From assembly GCA_964645835.1 (NCBI GenBank), contig CAZYDG010000061.1, positions 1 through 64,000 of the forward strand: DNA of 64,000 nt, written 5' to 3'. Below the pieces are notes generated by a model. The model worked only from the letters and a program-made list of their open reading frames with translations. It ran no database searches and was not told the DNA's origin. Position 1 is the stretch's first letter, and every line of letters starts with the position of its first letter. Source of the stretch: CAZBME01 sp964645835 (lineage in GTDB: Bacteria; Desulfobacterota; Syntrophia; Syntrophales; UBA8958). Below, in pieces: positions 18,081 through 26,958 of this stretch. Both the position numbers and the translations under genes were made by a program.

Positions 18081-19220
18081 ATGCCCCGAATAATCATTGT
18101 CGTTTTATTGATAGGGGTCAGTGCCTTTATGGTCTCGCCCTGCCTCAGTCAAACCAAATGTGTCGATGCCGAGGGGGAGGCTGTCATCGTCAACAATGAT
18201 TTGCCCTCCGCTCGTTTGGAGGCTACAGCACGGGCCAAGTGGCAGGCTATTGAAAAAACGGTTGGGGTTGACGTCAAGGCCGGGAGCCTCGTATCTAATT
18301 TTGCGCTTGTCGAAGATATTATTAAAACCCAGGTCGGCGGATCTGTAAAAAGCTTTACAAAAAAGGGAGAACGGCGGAAGGATGGGAGCCTGATCCTTTC
18401 TATCAATGCCTGCGTGGAGCCTCAGAAGGCTCAGGAAGCTATTGCCTCCGAGCTTTCCCTCAATAACGGCGTTGCCGTCTTTATCCCTGCGCGGAGGCCC
18501 ACGGCGTCGGGTGCCCGCGTGACTTACGAAGAAACGAATATCCTGTCGGAGAACTTAATCGGCAAGCTTCTGGATCAGAACTACAAGGTCGTCGATGTAG
18601 CCCCGACCCGTGCCGTAGATGCCGCGGAAATTGAAAACGCCGTCCGAAGCGGCAGCACTCTGGCTGTCCGGAGCATGATGTATAAATTCCTGTCCAACAT
18701 CATCATTATCGGTAAGACTGACTATACCGTCTCTACACGGAAAGGGGAAGACATCGGATACGGGCTTTCCATGCCCTTTAACAACGTGACCGTGAGGTTG
18801 ACCTATCGGATCACGGCCAGGAACAACAAAACCGGACAGATGGAAATTCTAGATGCCCGGACGGAACAGGGCAAGGGACTCAAGAACAATGTGGAGGATG
18901 CCGCTGCTGAGGCCCTACAGGATGTTGCAGAGAAAATCTACCCGAAGATTCTCGACAAGATTGCCCAATATGTTCGCGGCAACGCCAAACAGATTCGTAT
19001 CAAGGTGAACGGCGTCAATGATTTGGACACCAATATGGAAGTTAAGGGCATGCTACAGAATACCGTATGGGTCACCGGCGTGGAAGATAAGTCCATGGGC
19101 GAATTTACAGTTGGTTATCCGGAAAATACGCTTTACCTGGCCAACAGCATCCAGCAGAAAGGGCCTTTCCGTGTCGTCAATTTTTCAACCTATTCCCTGA
19201 CGCTTACGTACAATAAATAG
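18081..19220 (+). CDS. Exported FlgT/LPP20-like protein
   Basis: 379 residues with an N-terminal signal peptide (cleavage near residue 23, after CLS). The first domain (about 25-120) has the CVDAEGEAVI..ARLEATARAKWQAIEK pattern seen in FlgT N-domains and LPP20-like periplasmic proteins. A second alpha/beta region (about 130-290) resembles the nucleotide-free CsgG/FlgT middle domain. FlgT supports the flagellar motor in the periplasm of Vibrio, but a motor role here is only a possibility. GGAGG lies about 8 bases before the ATG. The gene stands alone. Confidence 0.7.
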   Translation: MPRIIIVVLLIGVSAFMVSPCLSQTKCVDAEGEAVIVNNDLPSARLEATARAKWQAIEKTVGVDVKAGSLVSNFALVEDIIKTQVGGSVKSFTKKGERRKDGSLILSINACVEPQKAQEAIASELSLNNGVAVFIPARRPTASGARVTYEETNILSENLIGKLLDQNYKVVDVAPTRAVDAAEIENAVRSGSTLAVRSMMYKFLSNIIIIGKTDYTVSTRKGEDIGYGLSMPFNNVTVRLTYRITARNNKTGQMEILDARTEQGKGLKNNVEDAAAEALQDVAEKIYPKILDKIAQYVRGNAKQIRIKVNGVNDLDTNMEVKGMLQNTVWVTGVEDKSMGEFTVGYPENTLYLANSIQQKGPFRVVNFSTYSLTLTYNK

Positions 19221-19274
19221 GGTTGAAAGGTAACTGCATAAGGTTGTTCAATGCTTTTCAGAAGTCTTCCTTCC

Positions 19275-19518
19275 CGTCATTATCCGGCTTGACCGGATAA
19301 TCCAGCATCCTCTCCGTCATTGTCGGACTTGATCCGACAATCCGTAATACACTACAAGTACCCTAAAACCACTGGATTCCCGTTTTCACGGGAATGACGC
19401 TTCTGCTGTGTCATTCCGAGGAACATCAATGATGAGGAATCCTTGTCCCGAACTGCAGGGAGAGATATTTAAATTCCTCACATTCGCTCGAAATAACATA
19501 TCGGTTTTCAATGCAAGT
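19275..19518. repeat. Cluster of REP-like palindromes
   Basis: Four imperfect palindromes of the GTCATT...GGAATCC type follow one another: TTATCCGGCTTGACCGGATAA (19279-19300 region), TTGTCGGACTTGATCCGACAA (19319-19340 region), GGATTCCCGTTTTCACGGGAA (from 19374) and a longer one from GTCATTCCGAGG to GAGGAATCC. They lie between converging genes. The third unit recurs at 54160. Confidence 0.75.
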
Positions 19519-19953
19519 TCAACTTGCCGTCTCGGCAGGACGGCGTTTTCGCTTTCGGTGACGCCGTTTTCGCTTTGGGGGTGGCTCCGCCCCGACGGGA
19601 ACAGCAATCGTCTCGGGAGGCTGTCCGTTTAAAAAGGCATTCCACCAATTACGGGCGGGAATGTTTTCTCCTGTTATTTCAGTCATCATTCTCATATAGG
19701 ACATGGCGTCGTCGAAATGCTGGCGACCGGCGACGGAAAGAGGCCGCCGGGGCGGAACCTTGTGAAGGGAAGGTTGCATGACGAGAATGGCACGCATTTG
19801 GCTGCCGATTCTGGCGGGAACGGACACGGTCTTGCAAAGCTCTTCAAGAAATGTGTTGTAAACGGCGTGGAGGGCCTGTTGATATGGCACTCCGGTGCGG
19901 TGAACACGGATGGCCCGTTCTTCCAGCGAAGGTCCGAAAAGGGCGGCCATCAT
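19519..19953 (-). CDS. pcnB: PcnB C-terminal part (second frame of split pcnB)
   Basis: 144 residues that continue the poly(A) polymerase of 19953-20873 in another frame. The segment starting MMAALFGPSLEERA and the later basic tail PPPKRKRRHRKRKRR match the C-terminal region of PcnB, including the typical Arg/Lys-rich end. The stop of the first frame and this ATG overlap as TGATG, so re-initiation could make two polypeptides, but the break more likely reflects a one-base loss in the C5 run at 19976-19980. Confidence 0.8.
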   Translation of the reverse strand: MMAALFGPSLEERAIRVHRTGVPYQQALHAVYNTFLEELCKTVSVPARIGSQMRAILVMQPSLHKVPPRRPLSVAGRQHFDDAMSYMRMMTEITGENIPARNWWNAFLNGQPPETIAVPVGAEPPPKRKRRHRKRKRRPAETAS

Positions 19954-20873
19954 CAGGGCAGGTGAGGGGGTGTCTCATCGCCAACGAGTGCATCTATCCG
20001 CTCCAGTGTTGAATGGATAATGGCCGATGCCCCTGCGTGTTCATGGAGCCACCGGTCCAGCCAGGGAAGCAGGGCTGCCAGGAGCCCGCTCCTATCCAAC
20101 AATATGAAGATGGGGCGTGCCGAGCCGAGGAGGAAAAGCTTGAGGATTTCCTCGTAGAGCCGCGCCGGTGCCGCACGTGTTATGGTTGAGGAGCGGCTGC
20201 AGAGGATCTCCCAAGTTTCCCGTTCTATGGTGAATCTCAATGTGGCGGCGAAGCGGACGGCACGGATCATTCTTACGGGATCTTCAATAAAACGAACAGT
20301 GGGATCGCCGATGGGGCGGATGATCCGTTGTTTGAGGTCCGCAATCCCATTCGTTACGTCAATGACAGAAAAATCGGCGATATTGTAGGCCAGGGCATTG
20401 ATGGTAAAATCACGACGAAGGGCGTCTTCCATGGGTGTTCCGAAGATGTTATCCCTGAGCACCATACCGTCTTCGTCTTTGAGATGACGGATTGGGCCGC
20501 TCTGGCGTTCTGACTCTCCGACGCCGTCTTCCTCGGAAGTGGCGGCGGAACGGAAAGTGGATACTTCGATGGTTTCATCCCGAAATTGAAGGTGGGCGAG
20601 ACGAAATCGGCGGCCAATGAGGCGGCAGTTGCGAAACAGCCTTTTGATCTGTTCCGGCGTGGCGTTCGTTGCGATGTCGAAATCCTTCGGTGTTCGCGAA
20701 AGCAGCAGATCGCGGACGCATCCCCCGACCAGATAGGCAATGTATCCATGGTCTCGAAGTCTGTAGAGGGCGAATATTGCGTTACGACTAAGCTGCTTGC
20801 GGGAAACGTTGTGTTCTCCTCGGGGGATGACGCTCGTGTTTATAGCTTTTATCATTTGTCTTTCTTGATGCAT
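19953..20873 (-). CDS. pcnB: Poly(A) polymerase I / CCA-adding-like nucleotidyltransferase, N-terminal part
   Basis: 306 residues. It carries the class II nucleotidyltransferase core: YLVGGCVRDLLLSRTPKDFDIAT with the catalytic DFD, the RRFRLAHLQF strand and RRDFTINALAYN. The basic N-terminal leader and the later C-terminal basic tail favour poly(A) polymerase over CCA transferase. PcnB adds poly(A) to RNA 3' ends and promotes decay. The frame ends early after GDETPPHLP. One more C in the C5 run would fuse it to the next ORF and give about 450 residues, the normal PcnB length. Confidence 0.85.
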   Translation of the reverse strand: MHQERQMIKAINTSVIPRGEHNVSRKQLSRNAIFALYRLRDHGYIAYLVGGCVRDLLLSRTPKDFDIATNATPEQIKRLFRNCRLIGRRFRLAHLQFRDETIEVSTFRSAATSEEDGVGESERQSGPIRHLKDEDGMVLRDNIFGTPMEDALRRDFTINALAYNIADFSVIDVTNGIADLKQRIIRPIGDPTVRFIEDPVRMIRAVRFAATLRFTIERETWEILCSRSSTITRAAPARLYEEILKLFLLGSARPIFILLDRSGLLAALLPWLDRWLHEHAGASAIIHSTLERIDALVGDETPPHLP

Positions 20874-20963
20874 CGTGACTTAATTGAAACAGGCTCTTCT
20901 ATTTCGCAGGTCAGGCGTGATGCCTGCCTGCGGAATAGAAAGCATGGGCGGGTTCGGGTTGGT

Positions 20964-22034
20964 TCAGTTGTCCTTCATCTGTTCTTTTAGTTTTTTCTGA
21001 GTGCTCAATGCCTTGTTAACGCGAGCGAGAGCCAGGGTGATATCGTCGTCTGGCTTCCCGATCAAGCGATCCGCCTGCTTGTAGAGTTTATAAGCGTTTT
21101 CGACGTCGGCCACACTTTCTGCGCAAACTCCCAGGTTGTAAAGGATGGATGGAGAATTGGGAGCCAGTTGCCTGGCAGTGCCCCATTGCTCGCAGGCGGC
21201 ATCCAGTCTCTTTTTATCTGCATAGTTGATGCCTTGGGACAGTAATGCCTTTGCCTCCTTGGAATCGATGCCATCAGTGGAGTCCTTAAGGGTAATCATA
21301 ACCGTCAGGTAATAGGGTGCTACGTCTTTACGGATGCCGTTTTTTACTGTTTCTCTGGCTTTATCGAGTAATTCCTGTTCGCTTTTGGGCGGTGTACCGT
21401 CTACGCAGCCCGATGAATCGGCGGCGCCGGAACGGTTGGCCGAGTATACAATCTTTGCCGTTGCCACCTCGATCAGTTTCGGTGTTGCCGCAAAATTGGC
21501 ATTGCGCTTCGTGCAATTGACATAAAACTTTCTATACTGGAGACAGTTGCTGCTTTGGTAAAGGTTGCCCTTATCGTCCCGCTTTATCTGATACTGGGTG
21601 CATTCCGATCTCTGGGCTTTATAGGCGCTGTCACGGGTGCTGTTTGCCGTAACGGTTCCTGTATAAATGCCCTGGGCGCCGACGAGCTTTCCTAATTTTG
21701 CCGCCGTGCCCTGGTCGACAAGGGCGCTTTGGGAAAGTTTCATCTCCGACATGACCTTGTCGATAGAGGCGCGATCGACAAGCGTAAAATAGGGCTTGCC
21801 GTTAATATCGATGCTGCCGAGAAGTCCTTCCAGCTCCGACGCGAAATCAGCCCCGCCGGGACCGCTGAAGGGCAGTACGGCGACTGTTCTCGTAAGTGAT
21901 GCCTGATGAAATTCCGCAGGTTGCATCATATTGACTGGAATCTTTGTCGCGCAGCCCATGGGGATTAATAAGAAAAATGCGATGATAAAAATTTCAAGGA
22001 CTGGCGCTGAATGCTTCTTGTGAATATTTTCCAT
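20964..22034 (-). CDS. CsgG-like lipoprotein with C-terminal TPR
   Basis: 356 residues. A signal peptide ends in a lipobox IPMGC at about residue 28 with Ala next to the Cys, which favours outer-membrane sorting. Residues about 45-215 have the CsgG/FlgT-type alpha/beta fold: VAVLPFSG, FTLVDRASIDKVMSEM and LGKLVGAQGIYTGTV. Six cysteines occur at about 140-220, so disulfides are likely. The C-terminal third holds TPR-like helices (SPSILYNLGVCAESVADVENAYKLYKQA). Function unknown; an envelope assembly role is inferred. No curli genes are nearby. Confidence 0.8.
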   Translation of the reverse strand: MENIHKKHSAPVLEIFIIAFFLLIPMGCATKIPVNMMQPAEFHQASLTRTVAVLPFSGPGGADFASELEGLLGSIDINGKPYFTLVDRASIDKVMSEMKLSQSALVDQGTAAKLGKLVGAQGIYTGTVTANSTRDSAYKAQRSECTQYQIKRDDKGNLYQSSNCLQYRKFYVNCTKRNANFAATPKLIEVATAKIVYSANRSGAADSSGCVDGTPPKSEQELLDKARETVKNGIRKDVAPYYLTVMITLKDSTDGIDSKEAKALLSQGINYADKKRLDAACEQWGTARQLAPNSPSILYNLGVCAESVADVENAYKLYKQADRLIGKPDDDITLALARVNKALSTQKKLKEQMKDN

Positions 22035-22155
22035 TGTTCCTCCTTGCGTGAATGGTCTTACGTTTGTCCCGCATCTTAACGGTTTAATGGTTGGTAAATC
22101 TCAAATCGGAAACCTGAACGCTTCGTATTACCATGATGAAGGCAAATTGTAATAG

Positions 22156-22240
22156 TTTTTTTATGCGCTTTGCAATCTGGGCATTCCGCATCAAGTACTG
22201 GACAAGATTTTAAATAGTAGCCAAGCATCGTGTTTTTCAA
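22156..22240 (+). repeat. Degenerate right half of a mosaic TIR element
   Basis: The run TTATGCGCTTTGCAATCTGG, then GCATTCCGCATCAAG and GGACAAGATTTTAAATAG, lines up with the right half of copy 1 (TTTTGCGCGCCTTGCATCTG ... CCCGGATCAGG ... GGCAAGCTTTTGAACAG) with many mismatches. It lies between the CsgG-like and the deacetylase genes. It looks like an old, decayed copy. Confidence 0.5.
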
Positions 22241-22983
22241 GAACTTGTTAAGCCTTCCAGAAGGGCCAAAACATTTTGCCCAAGGACCTTGTGATTGTAC
22301 CCGCCCTCCAGGATGGCAAAACAGCCCCCCTGGTTGCGCCCGGCCGCATCTTTCACCATTTTCCCCATTTCACGATAGTCCTCCGTGTCCAAAAGACCCC
22401 CCCAGTCTTCAAGGTGATTATCAAAACCGGCGGAGATGCCGATAATGTCCACCTGCCGGCTCGCAAGGAAAGTCTCGACCTCCCTAAGATAGTCATTTCT
22501 GTTCGATGCGATGGGGTTCAAGATGTCAACGTATCCCTTGGCGCCCAAGATGTTGACGTTACCGTCGCCAAAGTGAAGGTCGAAATCGAGAATCTGGGCT
22601 GTTTTGATCAAATCGTCCCTTTTCAGCCGTTCCAGGGCGATGGCCATGTTATTGAAATAGCAGAATCCCCAGGCGCTCCCCGATGAGGCGTGGTGTCCCG
22701 GCGGTCGGATCAGGGCAAAACAGGGCTCGGTCATGCCGATCGTGGCGGCTTGAATGGCCCCGCCCGCCGCAAGGGCGGCGATGTCATATACGCCTTCCCT
22801 TCTGACCCCGGCGATATGAGTACCTGTGTGGACAGCAGCTATATCCTCTTCCGTTGCCGGAATGGCCTCGACGAAAGTGACATGTTTCTCGATGGCCCGG
22901 ACCACCGCTTCTATCCGGCCTGTGGCAGCGGCCGGGTCATAGGTGTAGGACTGATTAAAATCGGTGTGATAAATGACTTTCAT
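22237..22983 (-). CDS. Histone-deacetylase-family hydrolase (AcuC/APAH-like)
   Basis: 248 residues, on the short side for the family (usually 300 or more). Zinc-dependent deacetylase fold: RPPGHHASSG with the His pair, CYFNNMAIA, LDFDLHFGDGN with zinc ligands Asp and His, and GISAGFDNHLEDWGG with the third ligand Asp. In the second motif the usual second His is Phe. Likely substrates are acetylated proteins, polyamines or other acylated small molecules. GGAGGAGA precedes the ATG. A copy of the TIR element separates it from the sir2 operon. Confidence 0.92.
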   Translation of the reverse strand: MKVIYHTDFNQSYTYDPAAATGRIEAVVRAIEKHVTFVEAIPATEEDIAAVHTGTHIAGVRREGVYDIAALAAGGAIQAATIGMTEPCFALIRPPGHHASSGSAWGFCYFNNMAIALERLKRDDLIKTAQILDFDLHFGDGNVNILGAKGYVDILNPIASNRNDYLREVETFLASRQVDIIGISAGFDNHLEDWGGLLDTEDYREMGKMVKDAAGRNQGGCFAILEGGYNHKVLGQNVLALLEGLTSS

Positions 22984-23013
22984 GTGTCTCCTCCCTCAAT
23001 TCCAATGACTTTA

Positions 23014-23160
23014 CAGTCTGTTGAAAAACGCCCATCCCACGCTTTCGCGGGGACGGCGTCTGCTGCGCTGTGCTGCAAGTCTCGTCAATCGACGTACTCC
23101 AAGTACGACTCATTCCTCGGCTTTTGCGCGCCTGGCATCTGGACATTTTTGAACAGACTG
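23014..23160 (+). repeat. Mosaic TIR element, copy 4
   Basis: Bounded by CAGTCTGTTGAAAAACG and TTTTTGAACAGACTG. It has the core plus the ACGCTTTCGCGGGGAC module shared with copy 1 and a GTACTCCAAGTAC mini-palindrome. It lies between the deacetylase and Nudix genes. Confidence 0.87.
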
Positions 23161-23188
23161 ACCCAAACCGAGTATGCCAGCAACCTAT

Positions 23189-23617
23189 TTATGTCATAAA
23201 ATGGAGATCCTGAAGTATCTTTAAAGTGTTCTTCGAGAGGGGCCGGCACAGGCAATCTTCCGGTGACATCCAGCAGGCGTCCAGGGCGTCATCGGCTGGG
23301 GTGATTTCCCCACCCAGATAGGTGGCCTCCACGTCGATGATAATGTAATGAAAATGGATTTGCCCATCGGTGTCATATTCCATAAAGTCGAAGGTGTAAA
23401 TGGGTTTGCCCGCCTTGATCCGTATTCCCGTTTCCTCGAATATCTCCCGTTCGGCCCCTTCCTGCAGGGTTTCTCCCAACTCCAGCATGCCTCCGGGAAT
23501 GGCCCACAGATTCTGATTGGGCTTTGCAGCCCGTTTGATCATCAGGACCTTTCCCTCCTTGATGACGATAGCGCCGACGCCAACCCTTGGGAAGTCCGGG
23601 TATTCCCGTTTGCTCAT
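23189..23617 (-). CDS. Nudix hydrolase
   Basis: 142 residues from ATG 23617, which overlaps the stop of the NRDE gene as ATGA and has GGAGAGGTG upstream. The Nudix box is complete: GGMLELGETLQEGAERE, then IFEETGI, at about residues 36-59. The YDTDGQIHFHYIIID segment follows. Nudix enzymes split nucleoside diphosphates linked to another moiety; the position directly in a sir2 operon makes ADP-ribose-type substrates attractive, but this is inference. Confidence 0.93.
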   Translation of the reverse strand: MSKREYPDFPRVGVGAIVIKEGKVLMIKRAAKPNQNLWAIPGGMLELGETLQEGAEREIFEETGIRIKAGKPIYTFDFMEYDTDGQIHFHYIIIDVEATYLGGEITPADDALDACWMSPEDCLCRPLSKNTLKILQDLHFMT

Positions 23618-24390
23618 GAGAACACCTCTCCGATGGTGAATTCGAAACGGGCTGTTGTCCATGGGAATGGCTGCCCCTGAAAGGTTCTTTCCTCAAAGAT
23701 GACTCGGCCTTGATCATCGGCCAACACCACTGTGGATGATCGTGTCCCATAAATTGGGCTTGTGATGAACATGGGCGAGAGAATGCGTTCCCATTCTATG
23801 CCGACGCCTGTTTCCGGTAGTTCGTCATCATGGGGATGCGATTGATTGGTCAGCAATCCGAAGAGGGCATCCAAATCGGGCTTGGCTTCGCTGAAGGTTA
23901 GAGCCTTCAGCCCCCTTTTCCCCTGTTCCACCTTCGGCCATGGCGTATCGATAATGGCATTGCTCAACCCGTAAATGCCCGCAGACATTGGTTTACAACT
24001 GCCCTTGTTGCAGTAGTAATATAGAGAATCAATGGTGCCAAACAGGAGACTGAAGCCGTTATATCTTTCGCCGCAATCTTCGAGGTAATGAAGGTAATCG
24101 GCCGGATTCTCCATATCTGTGAGGAATCTGCTGACCAGTTTGCCCCGTGATGGGGCATTTTCCTTCAGCGTCCTGGGATCACGATAATTGGTCAAGGCCG
24201 CAAACCGTCCTTGCCTGGTTATGCCGAGCCACGTGCCGCCTTCCTGAAGGTCGCGGCCGCCAATGATATCGGTATGGTCGGTCCATATCTCGGCGGCCCT
24301 TGTTGGGCGGCTGTAAAATTCATCACGGTTGGCCGCCAGAATGAGAGGATATGACGGATGTACCTTGAAGGCCAGAAGAATCAAACACAT
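23614..24390 (-). CDS. NRDE-family protein (TANGO2 homologue)
   Basis: 258 residues. It starts MCLILLAFKVHPSYPLILAANRDEFYSRPT in outline, giving the family's N-terminal Cys and the NRDE signature (about residues 21-24). Further marks are GGRDLQEGGTWLGI and ALTNYRD. The family resembles Ntn hydrolases in placing a Cys at position 2; an activity has not been settled, and eukaryotic TANGO2 has been linked to haem and acyl-CoA handling. It starts 2 bases after the sir2 stop and overlaps the Nudix start by 4. Confidence 0.92.
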   Translation of the reverse strand: MCLILLAFKVHPSYPLILAANRDEFYSRPTRAAEIWTDHTDIIGGRDLQEGGTWLGITRQGRFAALTNYRDPRTLKENAPSRGKLVSRFLTDMENPADYLHYLEDCGERYNGFSLLFGTIDSLYYYCNKGSCKPMSAGIYGLSNAIIDTPWPKVEQGKRGLKALTFSEAKPDLDALFGLLTNQSHPHDDELPETGVGIEWERILSPMFITSPIYGTRSSTVVLADDQGRVIFEERTFQGQPFPWTTARFEFTIGEVFS

Positions 24391-24392
24391 GG

Positions 24393-25175
24393 TCAGGATA
24401 ACCTCTTCTTGACCAATGTCATGATATCGTTCATGACTTCTCCGGCGCCACCGCGGATAAGGACATCGGCGTCGGCGTCATATGGTGTTTCCGACTGGTT
24501 GATGATAACCAGGGCGGCCCCACTGTTTTTGGCGTACAGGGGCATATAGGCGGCTGGATAAACAACGAGGGAAGAACCAATTACAATGAGCAACTCACAG
24601 GTGCTGGCATTTTGTGTGGCTTCATGAAGCGTTCTTTCCGGTAGGGCCTCGCCGAAAAAGACAACCTCTGCCTTCAGGATCCCCTGGCATTTTTCACAGA
24701 GTGGGGCAGTCGAAGACGATGCATAACGGATGAACAGGTCGTCCAGGGCATAGCGCTCGTTGCATTCCAGACATTGCATCCATTTCATGTTGCCGTGAAG
24801 CTCCAGCACCTGAGCGGGATCGCTCCCCCCTTTCTGGTGAAGGTCGTCGACGTTTTGGGTTATTATGCAGGCCAATTTGCCGATTGTCGAAAGCCATGCA
24901 AGGGCTTTGTGGGCATCGTTGGGCTGGGCCTGGTTGAACAAGCCATTCTGGCATAGAAATTTCCACTGCCGGTTCCTGTTATCGGCACTTTCTAGAAACT
25001 TGTCGATTGTAAAATCATCGGGATCGAATCGGGACCAAATACCGCCGGGGCTTCGGAAATCCGGGATGCCCGATTCCGTGCTGACACCGGCCCCTGTGAA
25101 GGCAACAGTTTTGCGGCTCTTCATGATGAGGTCGGTTACCATTTTGATTTTTTCGCGAAGGGTATAGTCTTGCAT
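24393..25175 (-). CDS. cobB: NAD-dependent protein deacylase, sirtuin
   Basis: 260 residues. It removes acyl groups from lysine using NAD, giving nicotinamide and O-acyl-ADP-ribose. Motifs: GAGVSTESGIPDFRSPGGIW (NAD site, about 28-47), TQNVDDLHQKGG, the catalytic His in LELHGN, and the zinc pairs CLEC and CEKC (about 134-165). The VFFGEALPERT and GSSLVVYPAA strands complete the Rossmann part. It is the first gene of a tight three-gene unit with NRDE and Nudix. Confidence 0.95.
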   Translation of the reverse strand: MQDYTLREKIKMVTDLIMKSRKTVAFTGAGVSTESGIPDFRSPGGIWSRFDPDDFTIDKFLESADNRNRQWKFLCQNGLFNQAQPNDAHKALAWLSTIGKLACIITQNVDDLHQKGGSDPAQVLELHGNMKWMQCLECNERYALDDLFIRYASSSTAPLCEKCQGILKAEVVFFGEALPERTLHEATQNASTCELLIVIGSSLVVYPAAYMPLYAKNSGAALVIINQSETPYDADADVLIRGGAGEVMNDIMTLVKKRLS

Positions 25176-25291
25176 GAATTTTTTTACCTATATGAAAATT
25201 GATCCCCTTTCGGCAATCAAGGGATACGCAAGAAAAGGACCGAGCTTGCCTCAGCGTCTGAGATGGAGAGACAGGCTTGCATATCACATTT

Positions 25292-26806
25292 TTATTTCTT
25301 GATGTTATAAACCACGACTGCTTCCACCCGACGGTTCTTCTTCCGTCCGTCGGCTGTCTTGTTGGTGGCAATCGGCCGGGACAGACCAAATCCTTTGGCC
25401 TTCAGGCTGGCCGCCGGGATGCCGAATCTTGTCACCAGGGTATTCCGGACGCTTTCTGCCCTCTTTAAAGATAACTTCTGATTGTAGTCTTTTGTGCCGA
25501 TATTGTCCGTATGGCCTTCGATAGAGACCACGATGCCCGGATTTGCTTTGATGACATCGGCAAACTTCTTTATTTCCGGGTAGTATTGGGGCTTTACAAT
25601 TGCTTTGTTATAATCGAACTCGATGTCGATTGTGGCCCGTCCCTTTCCAAGCATTTCTTTTTGGACGCTAGCCGATGCGGCAGCTTCCGCCCGGCGCTTT
25701 TGCTCTTCCGTGGAGTACAGTGTCGTGGCGCAGGCCTCTTTGCTGCGATCCGTTTCCCGCCCTGCGTCATCAACGGCAGAGACGACGTAACAATAGGCCG
25801 TACTGGATTTCAGCCCCGTATCGGACAAGGACGGCGTCTTTGAGGCCGTCAGATATGTACCGTCACGGTAGATCTTGTAGCTTTTAGCGCCGACCACTTC
25901 GGTCCAGGCGACATTGATTTGAAATTCGGAGACTGCCGATGCCGTAATATCGTTGATCGCCGACAGAGCGGGCGATGGCGACAAGGTTGTAGCGCAAGCC
26001 TGATTGGTACGTTCCGATTCTCTTCCATCTTTGTCGACAGCCGTCACCATGTAACAATATTGAGTGCTGGATTTCAGTCCTGCATCATCCAGGGAAGGCG
26101 ATGATGCTGATTTCAAATAAAGACCGTCTCTATAGATGCGATAATTCGATGCACCGGGGACGTCTTTCCATGATACTTTGTTCTGTGATTCGGAGATGGC
26201 TGTTGCCGACAGATCTATGGGCGCCTGAAGGCCAGTGCCGGCGGGCAACGAAGGTGACGCCTTTGACCCACCGATCAGGAAGCTCAGCCCGAGGCCGTAT
26301 TCGATGTCTTTCTTGGCATTGTCGAACACATACATCTGCCGGATGTCGGCGCTCAGGACCAGCCAATCGGTCATGAAGAACTTGACGCCCCCGCCGTAAT
26401 CAACTGCGAATGCCGTCGTATTCTGCATGCCCCTGGGGTAATTGATGGATTGCCCCCCTACACCAGCTGTCAGGAATGGTGTGAAGCGATACCGGGGTAA
26501 GAGATGGAATATACCGTCCAGGCGATAGTTCAGTCCGTTGCTCCCCTGATCGACGTTTGCAACGGCTTGGTCATATTGAGTAAAAAAACCATTTCCCGAT
26601 GCCTCAATACCGAAATACCGGGTAAAATCATAGCCAACTTTAAGACCATATATTGGAGTATTGTTGAGATGATGTTCTTTATCGAAAATAATGCCGCCCA
26701 CATACGGAGTAACGGATACAGCGCCCGGCTTTACCTGGGCAAAAGATGAACTGCAATAAATTAATATGAATAAGAGTATATTAATCATTATAGCGGTTCT
26801 TTTCAT
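25292..26806 (-). CDS. OmpA-family protein with beta-barrel, two FnIII-like domains and OmpA C-domain
   Basis: 504 residues from ATG 26806, which has GAGGGG 7 bases upstream; the frame is open to 26839. A signal peptide ends near residue 24 (SSSFAQ). An OmpA-type eight-strand barrel (about 25-165) is followed by two near-identical fibronectin III-like repeats (about 190-280 and 285-372), each ending YCYMVTAVDK or YCYVVSAVDD. The C-terminal OmpA/MotB domain (about 395-500) has VVSIEGHTDNIGTKDYN and SLKRAESV, which bind peptidoglycan. It links outer membrane and cell wall. Confidence 0.92.
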   Translation of the reverse strand: MKRTAIMINILLFILIYCSSSFAQVKPGAVSVTPYVGGIIFDKEHHLNNTPIYGLKVGYDFTRYFGIEASGNGFFTQYDQAVANVDQGSNGLNYRLDGIFHLLPRYRFTPFLTAGVGGQSINYPRGMQNTTAFAVDYGGGVKFFMTDWLVLSADIRQMYVFDNAKKDIEYGLGLSFLIGGSKASPSLPAGTGLQAPIDLSATAISESQNKVSWKDVPGASNYRIYRDGLYLKSASSPSLDDAGLKSSTQYCYMVTAVDKDGRESERTNQACATTLSPSPALSAINDITASAVSEFQINVAWTEVVGAKSYKIYRDGTYLTASKTPSLSDTGLKSSTAYCYVVSAVDDAGRETDRSKEACATTLYSTEEQKRRAEAAASASVQKEMLGKGRATIDIEFDYNKAIVKPQYYPEIKKFADVIKANPGIVVSIEGHTDNIGTKDYNQKLSLKRAESVRNTLVTRFGIPAASLKAKGFGLSRPIATNKTADGRKKNRRVEAVVVYNIKK

Positions 26807-26958
26807 GGGCAAACCCCTCTTTCTATCTATATTTTCCATTTATTATAAAGGAAATCTTCTGTAAATGCAATGGACGATTAGGGTTTTCACCGATCTTCCC
26901 TTGACATCGGGTGCGCCCGCCGTTATAAATTTGATAAAGAATTATTATGAGGAAAACT

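Noticed and set aside
20964..22034. Curli secretion system from the CsgG-like lipoprotein
   Set aside because: No csgA, csgB, csgE or csgF gene is near; the C-terminal TPR and Cys cluster also differ from CsgG.
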